A stretch of DNA of 64,000 nt from Streptomyces sp. DG1A-41 (GTDB taxonomy: Bacteria > Actinomycetota > Actinomycetes > Streptomycetales > Streptomycetaceae). The notes beneath the pieces were generated by a model, which was not told the origin of the DNA, made no database searches, and saw only the letters and a list, made by a program, of their open reading frames with translations. Where the stretch lies: assembly GCF_037055355.1 (NCBI RefSeq), contig NZ_CP146350.1, positions 4,797,001 through 4,861,000 on the forward strand, in the 5' to 3' direction. This document shows, piece by piece, positions 41,337 to 48,995 of this stretch. Every line of letters begins with the position of its first letter. The stretch's first letter is position 1. The translations under genes and the position numbers were made by a program.

Positions 41337-43200
41337 TTTCCCTTCTCCTGTTCCTCGCCCTGCGGCACCGGCCCGGGTCGGCGTTCGCGAGGTGTCGACG
41401 GTCGACGGTCAGGGCCGCCCTCGGACGGTGACGTTCGATCCGGCACGCTTCACCTGCGCGAAGCTGGCCACGGAACTCGCTGATGAGTGGGTGGAGTTGG
41501 TGGAGGACGCTCGTTACGGTCCGACCTCGGCGACGCACTACCGGCAGACGATCGAGGCGTTCTGCACGCACGTCGATGCCACCGTCCCCCGGCCGCACCG
41601 GGCAAGTCTGGCGGGCACCGACCCGGACCTGCACCACGCGGTGACGGAATGGGTCCGTCTGCTGCCCTCCCGGCACAGGCCCGGCTCGCGAAGTCCGGCC
41701 TGGCACGCGGGTCGGCTGAGGACACTGATCGGACGACGGTCGCTCCACACCGAGCGTGTGGTCGCCGGGCACTTGCACGGCTGGCTCGAAGGCGCCCTGG
41801 GATTGCGCCGCGGGGAGACCACTGAGCTGGACGAGTTCTCCCGGGCCGACAGGAAGAAGATCGTCCAGGCCGCATGGGCCGCCCGCTTCGACGTCGAGAG
41901 GCGCCTCGCCCGCGGCTGGGACCTCTCAGCCCTCGGCCGTGATCCACGCGAGGGCGGCTGGACCGAGGAGGCCAACCTCCTGTGGGCGATCGCCCACAAT
42001 GCCCTGAACTGCACGGAGATCAGCAAGGCCCTGCCATCCTGGCGGGACATGCCGCCGAGCCTGCGGCAGCTGGCACCGGCCGGCACCCGCCCAGTCGCCG
42101 CGAAGGCCGCTGTCGTCAGGGGGCTGGTGAGGCAGTTGTTCCTGCACAACTCCGATCTGCAGGCTTACCGGATCTTGCTGATGGCAGCGACTGGCCGGGC
42201 CTCGGAGGAAGTGGCCGCGCTTACCGAGCACGACATCGAGTTCGGCTCCTCCAGCGTGACCATCGACTTCAGCAAGGGCCGGGCCCGCGCCCGAATGCGC
42301 CAGGCGTTCAGCACGCCGGAGCCAGAGAGCCCGGCTCTGCTGCACCCGGCCCGGCCCCGGCTCGACGCCGGGGAGATCTGCCGTCGGCTGCTGGAACTGA
42401 ACAGGCCGCTGGCCGAAAGGTTCGGCATCTCGCCTGTCCCACTGTTCCTGCGGGCGGCGATGTCCTGGCCGCAGGTCACACCAGCCAGGCTCGACCGGAC
42501 GTCGACCTTCGCCGGCTGGCTGCGGGAGCGAGGGCTGTCAGTCGACGGCCAGCCGGACATCCGGCGCCTGCGCAAGTCCAGCAAGGTCGAGAAGGCCATC
42601 ACCTTCAAGGGCCGCGTCAGCGACATCGCCGACGACCACTCGGTCCAGACCTTCCACCGCCACTACGCGCACGGCACGACCTTGAAGGTGATCGCCGGCA
42701 GCGTGATCACCGCAGCACAGACGCGCTGGCTCGACAAAGTGGTGGCCGGTCCCGTCGTGCTGGGACAGGAAGCCGAGAAGTCGCTGGGCCAGCCGAGTTC
42801 TGCCGCCGCCCTGGGGCTGTCGGAGGAAGAAGTCGAACAGCTGCGCACCGGGCAGCTCGACATGGGCGTCTCCAGCTGCAGGGACCCCTTCGCCTCTCCC
42901 TACGGACGCGCCGGCCAGCTCTGCCCGGTCGCCCCCACCCGCTGCCTCGAATGCCGCAACGCGTTCGTGCTGCCCTCGAACCTCCCCCAGCTTCTGCTCT
43001 TCTCCGACCATCTCGAACGCCTCCAGCTGCGACTGTCGCCTCAGCTCTTCCACACGCTCTGGGGACAGAGCCGCGTCAACGTCACCGAAGCGATCAAGGC
43101 CCGCACCGACGCAGAGATCGCTCAGGCCCGCCGCCAGATCGCCGAAGGCAACGCGGCCCTGCCTCTCCCCCTCTCGGCACACCTGGAGTTCGACGCATGA
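41308..43200 (+). CDS. Tyrosine recombinase-like protein B of the element (TnpB-like)
   Basis: A 630-residue protein with an N-terminal SAM-like DNA-binding region (ATHYRQTIEAFCTHVD, about residues 70-130) and a divergent catalytic domain. R297 in MAATGRASEEVAAL matches Arg I. The second-motif region IRRLRKSSKVEKAI keeps an Arg but not a clear HxxR, and QTFHRHYAHG supplies a His and Tyr. After residue 520 a Cys cluster (C524 to about C548, in CRDPF, LCPVAPTRCLEC) looks like a zinc-binding module. Catalysis may be weak or may depend on partner A. It overlaps gene A by 29 bases and gene C by ATGA, so the recombinases are made together. Confidence 0.82.
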   Translation: MPRRGHYTRDFPSPVPRPAAPARVGVREVSTVDGQGRPRTVTFDPARFTCAKLATELADEWVELVEDARYGPTSATHYRQTIEAFCTHVDATVPRPHRASLAGTDPDLHHAVTEWVRLLPSRHRPGSRSPAWHAGRLRTLIGRRSLHTERVVAGHLHGWLEGALGLRRGETTELDEFSRADRKKIVQAAWAARFDVERRLARGWDLSALGRDPREGGWTEEANLLWAIAHNALNCTEISKALPSWRDMPPSLRQLAPAGTRPVAAKAAVVRGLVRQLFLHNSDLQAYRILLMAATGRASEEVAALTEHDIEFGSSSVTIDFSKGRARARMRQAFSTPEPESPALLHPARPRLDAGEICRRLLELNRPLAERFGISPVPLFLRAAMSWPQVTPARLDRTSTFAGWLRERGLSVDGQPDIRRLRKSSKVEKAITFKGRVSDIADDHSVQTFHRHYAHGTTLKVIAGSVITAAQTRWLDKVVAGPVVLGQEAEKSLGQPSSAAALGLSEEEVEQLRTGQLDMGVSSCRDPFASPYGRAGQLCPVAPTRCLECRNAFVLPSNLPQLLLFSDHLERLQLRLSPQLFHTLWGQSRVNVTEAIKARTDAEIAQARRQIAEGNAALPLPLSAHLEFDA

Positions 43201-45278
43201 CCAGCCGCCTGCCGCTCGCCCTGCCCGTCTCGGTCTTCCGGGACGACGAACCCGTCATCCAGTCCCACCCCGTCCTGGAAGGCGCCTGTCCGCCGCTGTT
43301 CGGCAACACCGGCTGCTGGGACCTGAACGGCATCGTCCGCAGGGCCCCGAACCTGGCTGCCGCCGGCTTCCGCGTGATCTTCCGCGAGCTGGACCCTCAG
43401 TGGAATCTCCTGGCCAGGGAGATGGCCATGATCTGGTTCAACCCGCGCCACCCAGCCGTACTCGCCCGCGGGCTGCATCTGCCACCCGACCCGGTGGCAC
43501 CGCACACGGTCTCCCAGCGCATCGGACACCTGCGAGCCCTACACGCCTACGGCGTCTCCCGGCAGCTTCCCCCATGGGTCGGCGACTGGAGCGACGACGA
43601 CTTCAAGACCTACATCGAGCACCGCTGCCAGCAGGGCGAAGCGGCCAGTGCCACCGGACACGTCCACGTGATCAAGACCCTGCACCGTTTCCGGGGGACA
43701 CTGGCCGGCAGCGGGCTGGCACGTGATCCCTGGCCCGACACCAGCACGAACGCCGTCGTCGACCACCCCACCGTCCCCGAACTGAAGACCCCTGTGATCC
43801 GGCCGGAGACATGGTTCCCGCTCGTCCGCGCCGCATGGGCGTACATCAACGACTTCGGTCCCGACATCCTGCGCGCACTCGACTACTGGCACCGTCTCCA
43901 GGCCGAAGCCCGCCCGCTGTCCACGGCCGAGGCGGACACCCGCTTCACCGCCTGGCTCGCCGATCCCAGCAACAAGGTCCCCGTGCACCAGCTCACGGGG
44001 AAACTGGCGGTGAACTGGCAGCTGCTGACCTTCCTGATCGGTTTCGAGTCCCGCAAAATGGCCTTCTTCACCAAGCAGAACCGCGCTGGCCTCGCCCGCC
44101 GGGCCACCGCCGAACGGCTCGTTGCCGAGGGCCGCATCCGCACCAGCCTGATCGACGGACTGCGCGAGGTGACCAGGCCGGACGACAGCCGCGGCCCCTG
44201 GCACGACAGTCTCCAGCCCCGCGAACTCGCGGTCGAGTGCCTGGCCCTGCGCAATGCCTGCTATGTCTTCGTCGCAGCGCTGTCGATGATGCGTGACTGC
44301 GAAATCCGCGAGATCACCAAAGATGCTCTCACCGAGTACTTCGGCACCCAGGCGGTGAAGTCGGTCAAACGCAAGCTCGATCCCGGCCTGCCCACCGCCC
44401 ACTGGTGGATCATCACACCAGTCGCCCAGGCCATCGAAACTGCCATACACCTGTCGACGAGCGACACCCTCGCCTTCGCGGCGGTCACCCCGCGCTTCCA
44501 CGGCAATGGCTTCACCAGCCAGACCGCCATCACGCGCTTCATCAAACACGTCAACCGTCACCGGAGAATCACCGGCCTTGCCGAGATCCCTCCCAGCAAG
44601 GTCACCCCGCACATGTTCCGCCGGACCATGGCCATGCTCACCCGCGACTACCCCGGATCGGAAATCGCCGTCGGCATGCAGCTCAAGCACGCAGCCACCC
44701 GGGCCCTGGCCAACCGCTGGACCCAGGGCTACATGGATCACGACCCCTCCTGGGCCCGCCTCCTCACCACAGCCATCGCCGAACGTCGGTTCCAACGGCT
44801 GCGGGACCTTTTCGACGCCGACAGCCGCGGCGAGGCTATCGGCTTCGGGCCCGGCGCTGACCAGATGCGTTTGGCCTTCGCTGCCGTCCGAGAGAAGGCC
44901 AAAGCACTCCGAGCGACTGGAAAGGCCCAGCGAGGGGACATTCGCGTCGAACACGGCCTGCTCAAACGCACGCACCTATCAATCCGGTTCGGAAAGCTCA
45001 ACCACTGCACCCTGGACGAGAACAATCCCGTCGGCGCGAAGTGCCTCGAGCACGCCATCGTGCCCCCAGGACACCGAGGGCCACTCATCGACCGCTGCCA
45101 GCCCGCACGCTGCAGCAACAGCATCATCACCCCGGAGCACCTGCCAATCTGGCAGGCCGAGCACGCCTCCCTGACCCAACTGCGGAGCCTTCCCACACTC
45201 CCGGCGAACCGCAGAGTCCTGATCGACCAGCAGATCCGCGACGTCGAGATCGCGCTCACCAAGGCGGGAGAAACATGA
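43197..45278 (+). CDS. Tyrosine recombinase C of the element
   Basis: A 693-residue tyrosine recombinase-like protein. The N-terminal half binds DNA (a SAM-like region about residues 95-165, with VSQRIGHLRALHAYGVSR). Catalytic motifs are R366 in ALSMMRDCEIREI, H472 and R475 in HMFRRTMAML, a KHAATRAL box in place of LGH, and Y512 in WTQGYMDHD. A C-terminal Cys/His-rich stretch (NHCTLDEN, AKCLEHA, DRCQPARCS) probably binds zinc. ATG 43197 overlaps gene B and its stop overlaps the small downstream gene, both as ATGA. A third large recombinase distinguishes this element from Tn554 and recalls recombinase-in-trio (RIT) elements. Confidence 0.85.
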   Translation: MTSRLPLALPVSVFRDDEPVIQSHPVLEGACPPLFGNTGCWDLNGIVRRAPNLAAAGFRVIFRELDPQWNLLAREMAMIWFNPRHPAVLARGLHLPPDPVAPHTVSQRIGHLRALHAYGVSRQLPPWVGDWSDDDFKTYIEHRCQQGEAASATGHVHVIKTLHRFRGTLAGSGLARDPWPDTSTNAVVDHPTVPELKTPVIRPETWFPLVRAAWAYINDFGPDILRALDYWHRLQAEARPLSTAEADTRFTAWLADPSNKVPVHQLTGKLAVNWQLLTFLIGFESRKMAFFTKQNRAGLARRATAERLVAEGRIRTSLIDGLREVTRPDDSRGPWHDSLQPRELAVECLALRNACYVFVAALSMMRDCEIREITKDALTEYFGTQAVKSVKRKLDPGLPTAHWWIITPVAQAIETAIHLSTSDTLAFAAVTPRFHGNGFTSQTAITRFIKHVNRHRRITGLAEIPPSKVTPHMFRRTMAMLTRDYPGSEIAVGMQLKHAATRALANRWTQGYMDHDPSWARLLTTAIAERRFQRLRDLFDADSRGEAIGFGPGADQMRLAFAAVREKAKALRATGKAQRGDIRVEHGLLKRTHLSIRFGKLNHCTLDENNPVGAKCLEHAIVPPGHRGPLIDRCQPARCSNSIITPEHLPIWQAEHASLTQLRSLPTLPANRRVLIDQQIRDVEIALTKAGET

Positions 45279-45703
45279 CCGCCCCAACCCGGCCCGGTCT
45301 CTCCGCCACGGCCGAGAAGGCCCTTCGAGAGGCCATGGAACGGCTCTTCACTGGTCGGCCCATCCGCACCGACGGCAAGCTCACCAAGCAGAACCTCTGG
45401 CGGGAGGCGGGCGTCAGCCGGGCCACGATGAACCGGGCAACCGCAGTGCTCGCCGACTGGGATAGCCACGTCAGTCACAGCGCGGCAAGCAAACACGATC
45501 AGGCCCAAGCCGCGGAGGTCGCCCGCCTCCGCCGCCAACTGCGAGACAACCGACACGAACGACAACGACTCCAGGACGAAGTCGATGCCGCCGCCACGGT
45601 CATCGCGGCCCTGCTCGCGGAGAACACGGCCCTCCGGGAACAGATCGCCCAACGCTCAGCCACCGTCATCCCGCTCGACCGAGCACACGCCACACGCGAG
45701 TGA
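45275..45703 (+). CDS. Small coiled-coil accessory protein of the element (TnpC-like)
   Basis: A 142-residue protein. The N-terminal part has an HTH-like segment, KLTKQNLWREAGVSRATMNRA (about residues 36-56). From about residue 70 to 125 a long charged helix (AAEVARLRRQLRDNRHERQR, then LQDEVDAAATVIAALLAENTALREQ) forms a probable coiled coil. Small HTH/coiled-coil proteins of this kind follow the recombinases in Tn554 (TnpC) and related integrase operons, where they influence orientation and frequency of transposition. It overlaps gene C by ATGA. The functional assignment rests on position and form. Confidence 0.7.
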   Translation: MTAPTRPGLSATAEKALREAMERLFTGRPIRTDGKLTKQNLWREAGVSRATMNRATAVLADWDSHVSHSAASKHDQAQAAEVARLRRQLRDNRHERQRLQDEVDAAATVIAALLAENTALREQIAQRSATVIPLDRAHATRE

Positions 45704-45953
45704 AAGCGGCTCGGAACCAGCCTGGGGCCGCCGGGCTGACATAGCGAGGTGCCCTGATCAATCCTCGAGTGCCGACGCGCGAGATGGACGGTGATGTCGG
45801 CAGCTCCATCACGGTTGACTACGAACGTGAACTCGCCCAGCTCGACGAGCAGGACACCGTCCGCTGCGGACCGTGAACACCGACGAGCCGGCGGCCGGGC
45901 TGTAACTGTGATCGGTCGCAGCGGCCGGTGCGGCGAAGGCCGCCCCGATTTGT
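45704..45953. other. Spacer between the transposition genes and cargo
   Basis: 250 bases. A 30-codon frame at 45784-45876 (MDGDVGSSITVDYERELAQL then DEQDTVRCGP) is open but has no clear ribosome site and no family match, so it may be a fragment. Nothing else can be supported. Confidence 0.35.
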
Positions 45954-46568
45954 TCACCGAAGCCGAGGCGAGCGATCTGCCTCTTCCGTGGCACCGAGCA
46001 TGCGCAAAAGGCTGATGCGGAGGGCGTCTTGTGCAGCCGGGGCGGACAGTCGGCCGGCATTCGTCTCCTCGCTCGCGGCATGGCCGAGCCTGATGGTCGC
46101 CGCGACGAGCCAGTCGACGGGGAGCCGGTCGTCGAACTCCCCGGACTGGCGACCGCGTTGGATCACCCGTCTGATCCGATCGGCGACGGGCGTGTGCCGG
46201 TCGTGGTCGGCCTCCGGACTGACGGTGTGGGCGCTGATCAGTTGCACGAGTACGGCGTAGCGCCCAGTCACCTGTGCGCCGGCGTCGAGCAGGCGCATCA
46301 GGGCATCCACGGCTGGCCCGGTGCCGAGGTCGGCGGCATCCATGGCGACGACGGCCTCATGGGTGATCCGCTCGACCACGGCCAGCAACAACTGCTCCCG
46401 TGACGGGAAGTGGGCGTAGATGGTCGGGCGGGTCACGCCCGCGGCTCTGGCGATCGCCTCCAGGCTGGCGTCGGGTTCGACGTTGAGGACCCGGGTTGCG
46501 GCGTCCAGGATGGCCGCTCTGCTGCGACAGGCGTCAGCACGGCGGCTTCGGGCGGGAGGCGACGTCAT
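45954..46568 (-). CDS. TetR family repressor in element cargo
   Basis: A 204-residue TetR protein. The HTH lies at about residues 15-60 (RAAILDAATRVLNVEPDASL, IARAAGVTRPTIYAHFPSREQLL), followed by a helical ligand-binding domain. It is divergent from the NTF2-like gene, and the 87-base gap contains TTACA-AGG-TGTAA (46607-46619) plus an extra CTTACA half site. These are likely operators controlling both directions. This suggests the cargo is induced by a small molecule. Confidence 0.9.
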   Translation of the reverse strand: MTSPPARSRRADACRSRAAILDAATRVLNVEPDASLEAIARAAGVTRPTIYAHFPSREQLLLAVVERITHEAVVAMDAADLGTGPAVDALMRLLDAGAQVTGRYAVLVQLISAHTVSPEADHDRHTPVADRIRRVIQRGRQSGEFDDRLPVDWLVAATIRLGHAASEETNAGRLSAPAAQDALRISLLRMLGATEEADRSPRLR

Positions 46569-46606
46569 CTCTTACATGTTGCCAAACTTGTCGGGGACTA
46601 CATATC

Positions 46607-46619
46607 TTACAAGGTGTAA
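46607..46619. promoter_or_regulatory. Palindrome in the cargo divergent promoter
   Basis: TTACAAGGTGTAA is a perfect inverted repeat (TTACA / TGTAA) in an AT-rich divergent region. A further CTTACA half site lies at 46571-46576 beside the tetR start. It is a candidate TetR operator. Confidence 0.5.
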
Positions 46620-46655
46620 AAGATCGTGTGTGAACACCAGACCGGCGGGAGTGAC

Positions 46656-47075
46656 ATGCGCCCACTCGGCAACACCGACCCCGAGCAGTTCATCGCCGAC
46701 TTCTACACCTCCTTCACCGAGGACTTGCTGCAGACGGACGAGGATGCGGCGCTGATCGTGGACCGCTATCACACCCCGGACATCGTCGAGATCGCCGACG
46801 GGCACCGGATGGACCGCGACAAGCTCATCGCGCATACCCGTCCAGTCCGCAAGAACCGGCCCACCATCCGTATGGAGGTACACGAGGCCGTCGCCGACGG
46901 CGACCGGCTCGCCGCCCGCTACACCCTGTTCTCCTCCCAGCGCGGCAAAGACCTCGCCATCGAGGTCTACTTCTTCGGCCGGTTCGCCCCCGATGGGCGT
47001 ATGCGCCAGGCGCACATGACCACCCGCACTGTTCCCGTGGATGGCAACGGCGAGCAGAAAAAGGCGACATCGTGA
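46656..47075 (+). CDS. NTF2-like (SnoaL-type) protein in element cargo
   Basis: A 139-residue alpha+beta barrel protein. ATG 46656 has GGCGGGAG upstream; an upstream ATG at 46626 is less likely. TDPEQFIADFYTSFTEDLLQ forms the first helix, DRYHTPDIVEIADGHRMDRD the second, and RMEVHEAVADGDRLAARYTLFS with EVYFFGRFAPDGRMRQAH the sheet. Many relatives are ligand-binding or polyketide-cyclase-like enzymes. It overlaps the metal-binding-domain gene by GTGA and is controlled from the divergent TetR promoter. The substrate is unknown. Confidence 0.82.
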   Translation: MRPLGNTDPEQFIADFYTSFTEDLLQTDEDAALIVDRYHTPDIVEIADGHRMDRDKLIAHTRPVRKNRPTIRMEVHEAVADGDRLAARYTLFSSQRGKDLAIEVYFFGRFAPDGRMRQAHMTTRTVPVDGNGEQKKATS

Positions 47076-47263
47076 CCGCGAGCACGTACACCGTCGCGGG
47101 CATGGCCTGCGGGCACTGCGCGGAGTCGGTCACCGAGGAGCTTGAACGCATCGCAGGCGTAACCGCCGTGACAGTGGACGTCGACAGCGGCACGGTGGTG
47201 GTGACCAGCGACAGGGATCTAAAAACCGCGGACGTACGCGCCGCGGTCGAGCAAGCCGGCTGA
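47072..47263 (+). CDS. Heavy-metal-associated domain protein (CopZ-like)
   Basis: A 63-residue single HMA domain. GMACGHCAESV holds the metal-binding CxxC (C13 and C16), normally for Cu(I). VTVDVDSGTVVVTSD and VRAAVEQAG complete the ferredoxin-like fold. GTG 47072 overlaps the NTF2-like stop. Relatives act as copper chaperones for a P-type ATPase, but no ATPase gene is present in the element or nearby. It may buffer metal or supply a chromosomal exporter. Confidence 0.88.
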   Translation: MTASTYTVAGMACGHCAESVTEELERIAGVTAVTVDVDSGTVVVTSDRDLKTADVRAAVEQAG

Positions 47264-47370
47264 CGAGCTCACGGCCGAGGAGACCGGCTTCGGGGAGGGC
47301 GACGGCCCGCAGTCCTGACACGAGCGCCCCCTGCGTGCTTGATCCTTTTCCGGGGTCCCAGACGCGAGGT

Positions 47371-47403
47371 GATGTCTCATGAGACACATCACAGTCTGGA
47401 GAA
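47371..47403 (-). repeat. Right inverted end of the element with palindrome
   Basis: GTCTGGAGAA at 47394-47403 is the reverse complement of the left end. Inside it, TGTCTCATGAGACA at 47373-47386 is a perfect 14-base palindrome whose arm matches the internal TGTCTCAT of the left end. It is a probable recombinase or accessory-protein site. Six bases, GGACGG, separate the repeat from host sequence. Confidence 0.75.
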
Positions 47404-47409
47404 GGACGG

Positions 47410-47758
47410 CTGGTGGATGGACTCCCACGACCTCCTCCGGGCGTCCCGAGAGGCCGAGGCCCTGGGGATGGACCTGCTCGGCTCCATCCACATGCACCCG
47501 GACTGGCACCGTCTGGGCCCGCCGTCGGAACGGGGCCAGACGCTCAGCGAGCGGCCGACTCCCATGGACCGTCATCTCTTCGGCCGGACCGGATGGCCCC
47601 TCAACATCATCTGCTACCTGGAGCGCCGGGACGACGAGTTCTACCACGCCCTGGGCGCCTGGGCCCCGCCTTGCCAGCATCCCGGCGAAGGTTCCCAGGG
47701 CGCCGAGTGCCCCGAGGTCGACCTGCGTATCCGTACGAGTCCACTGATGAAGGCGTGA
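47410..47758 (+). pseudogene. JAMM/MPN-fold protein, 3' half
   Basis: This continues the gene interrupted at 39743. It encodes WWMDSHDLLRASREAEALG, then SIHMHPDWHRLGPPSERG and RPTPMDRHLFGRTGWPLNII, ending CPEVDLRIRTSPLMKA. The two metal His of the JAMM motif are in HMHP (H144 and H146 of the rejoined protein), and Asp of TPMD is the likely third ligand. Such proteins are zinc proteases of the deubiquitinase-like or RadC-like fold. As it stands, the half-gene has only an artificial ATG 47339 or 47378 inside the element. The next gene starts 5 bases after its stop. Confidence 0.8.
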
Positions 47759-47763
47759 GAACA

Positions 47764-48649
47764 ATGCAGCAGCCCGAAGGAACGAACGCACCCGCCCAGG
47801 ACGGCACCGAGGACGGCACCCATGACGACGTCCGGACGATCCGCGCCCTGTGGGCCGAGATGGCCCGCGGCTGGGCGGCAGGTGACGCCGCGCTCTTCGC
47901 CGCGAGCTTCGCGGAGGACTGTGACTTCACGACCGTACGAGGCGACAAGCCACCCGGCCGGGCCGGCATCGCGGCCGGGCACGACGCCCTCTTCCACGGG
48001 CCGTACGCGGGAACCGTCCTCGACACACGCGTCGTGGCCGTCCGATTCCTCCGCCCCGACCTCGCCACGGTGGAGGCCGAGTCGACCGTCACCGCCCCGG
48101 ATGGGCAGCCGCTGACCACCACGCACGCGTTGGCCGTCGTGGAACGGGCAGCGGAGGGCCACTGGTTGATCAGCGCCTTCCACAACATGATCCCCGCGCC
48201 CCGCCCGGCGCAGCAGGACCCCGGCTCGAAGGATTCCACCGTGGACGGACCCACCGCCGCGCGGCCGAGGCTCCGCCACCTGGCCATCGTGGCCCGCGAC
48301 CCGGAGAACCTGGCCGAGTTCTACTCCTCGGTCTTCGCGATGGAACTGTTCCACCGCGATCCGGACGGCAGTTGCTTCCTCTCCGACGGCTATCTCTCCC
48401 TCGCCCTGATCAAGCATCAGCTCGACGGTGAGACCCCGGTCGGCTTCAACCACTTCGGGTTCCACATCGAGGACACGGCCGCCACTACCGAGGCCCTGGT
48501 GGCGGCCAGGCACTCCGAAACCGGCCGAACGCTTCACCAACCGCCCCTTCGCCGAGTACCGGGCCATGGATCCGGAGGGCAACTGGTTCGACCTCTCGGA
48601 ACACGGCTTCGGCGGCCCGCGGCCGCCGTCCGACTCCACCGGGGCCTGA
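47764..48649 (+). pseudogene. SgcJ/NTF2-like plus VOC-domain fusion, frameshifted near the end
   Basis: ATG 47764 follows the JAMM gene by 5 bases. Residues 15-140 form an NTF2-like domain (IRALWAEMARGWAAGDAALF, AGHDALFHGPYAGTVLD, THALAVVERAAEGHW). From residue 170 a glyoxalase/VOC domain follows (RLRHLAIVARDPENLAEFYS, LALIKHQLDGETPVGFNHFG). At about 48508 one extra base in GGCCAGGCAC shifts the frame. The VOC end continues as TPKPAERFTNRPFAEYRAMD and PEGNWFDLSEHGFGG in another frame, stopping at 48649. The whole is about 294 residues if repaired. Fusion of these two folds in one chain is uncommon. Confidence 0.66.
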
Positions 48650-48838
48650 ACTCCGACCAGACGCTCCGCAGGGCCGCGCGACAACGCGACAGCTGTAGCA
48701 GCGGACCGAGGCGGACGCGCTACGCGTGCGCATCGGGCACCGGCCAGGTTTCCCCGCTGGGGCTCCCGCGCAGCTGGAGAACCCCACCGTCTGGCCCGTA
48801 TGGGCGTGATCACCGTTGGCGTGGCTCGGAGCGAAGCC

Positions 48839-48912
48839 GAGGCGCCCGGCGTCAGGTTGGACCTGGTCGCAGACTTCAGTGACCACACGCTGCGGATGCC
48901 GGCGCGTGGCGA
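48839..48912 (+). pseudogene. Second XRE-type antitoxin tail remnant
   Basis: GVRLDLVADFSDHTLRMPA is encoded here and matches the C-terminal tail of HigA/HipB-like XRE proteins (GRLDLVADFGDHTL). Nothing before it encodes the HTH in the same frame. The end of this coding stretch has been tandemly duplicated (38-base repeat). Confidence 0.45.
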
Positions 48913-48955
48913 TCAAGTGACCACACGCTGCGGATGCCGGCACGTGGCGATCAAA
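48880..48955. repeat. Tandem 38-base duplication
   Basis: Two adjacent 38-base copies (48880-48917 and 48918-48955) start GTGACCACACGCTGCGGATG and differ by one base (GCGCG versus GCACG). The unit is not a multiple of three, so it breaks any reading frame across it. It appears to be a recent local duplication in the XRE remnant. Confidence 0.85.
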
Positions 48956-48995
48956 CGCGGCAGCGTGGCTGGTCTGAAGGCTTCGAGGTGGCGTC

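Larger units (their letters stand above)
39744..47409 (+). mobile_element. Tyrosine-recombinase-trio transposon with inverted ends, inserted in a JAMM-fold gene
   Basis: A 7666-base element. Its left end (39744) and the reverse complement of its right end (47403) both begin TTCTCCAGAC. Both also contain TGTCTCAT and GACATC at similar distances. Outside the right inverted end are six further bases, GGACGG, before host coding sequence resumes at 47410; the left junction follows CCGCGG. This fits Tn554-like integration, where about 6 variable core bases travel with the element. It carries four translationally coupled genes (three tyrosine recombinases and a small coiled-coil protein) followed by a TetR gene divergent from an NTF2-like/heavy-metal-domain pair. 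It splits a JAMM/MPN-fold gene. Tn554 itself uses radC, another gene of that fold, as its attachment site. Confidence 0.85.

Noticed and set aside
41982..43196. N-terminal extension of recombinase C to 41982
   Set aside because: It overlaps recombinase B fully and has shadow-frame composition; the ATGA-coupled ATG 43197 is far better.
39744..47409. Element as a classical IS or a conjugative integrated element
   Set aside because: There is no DDE transposase, no conjugation or replication gene and no tRNA attachment site; the recombinase trio and inverted ends fit a tyrosine-recombinase transposon.
48880..48955. Two direct repeats as a possible CRISPR array
   Set aside because: The copies are adjacent with no spacer and occur only twice; this is a simple tandem duplication.
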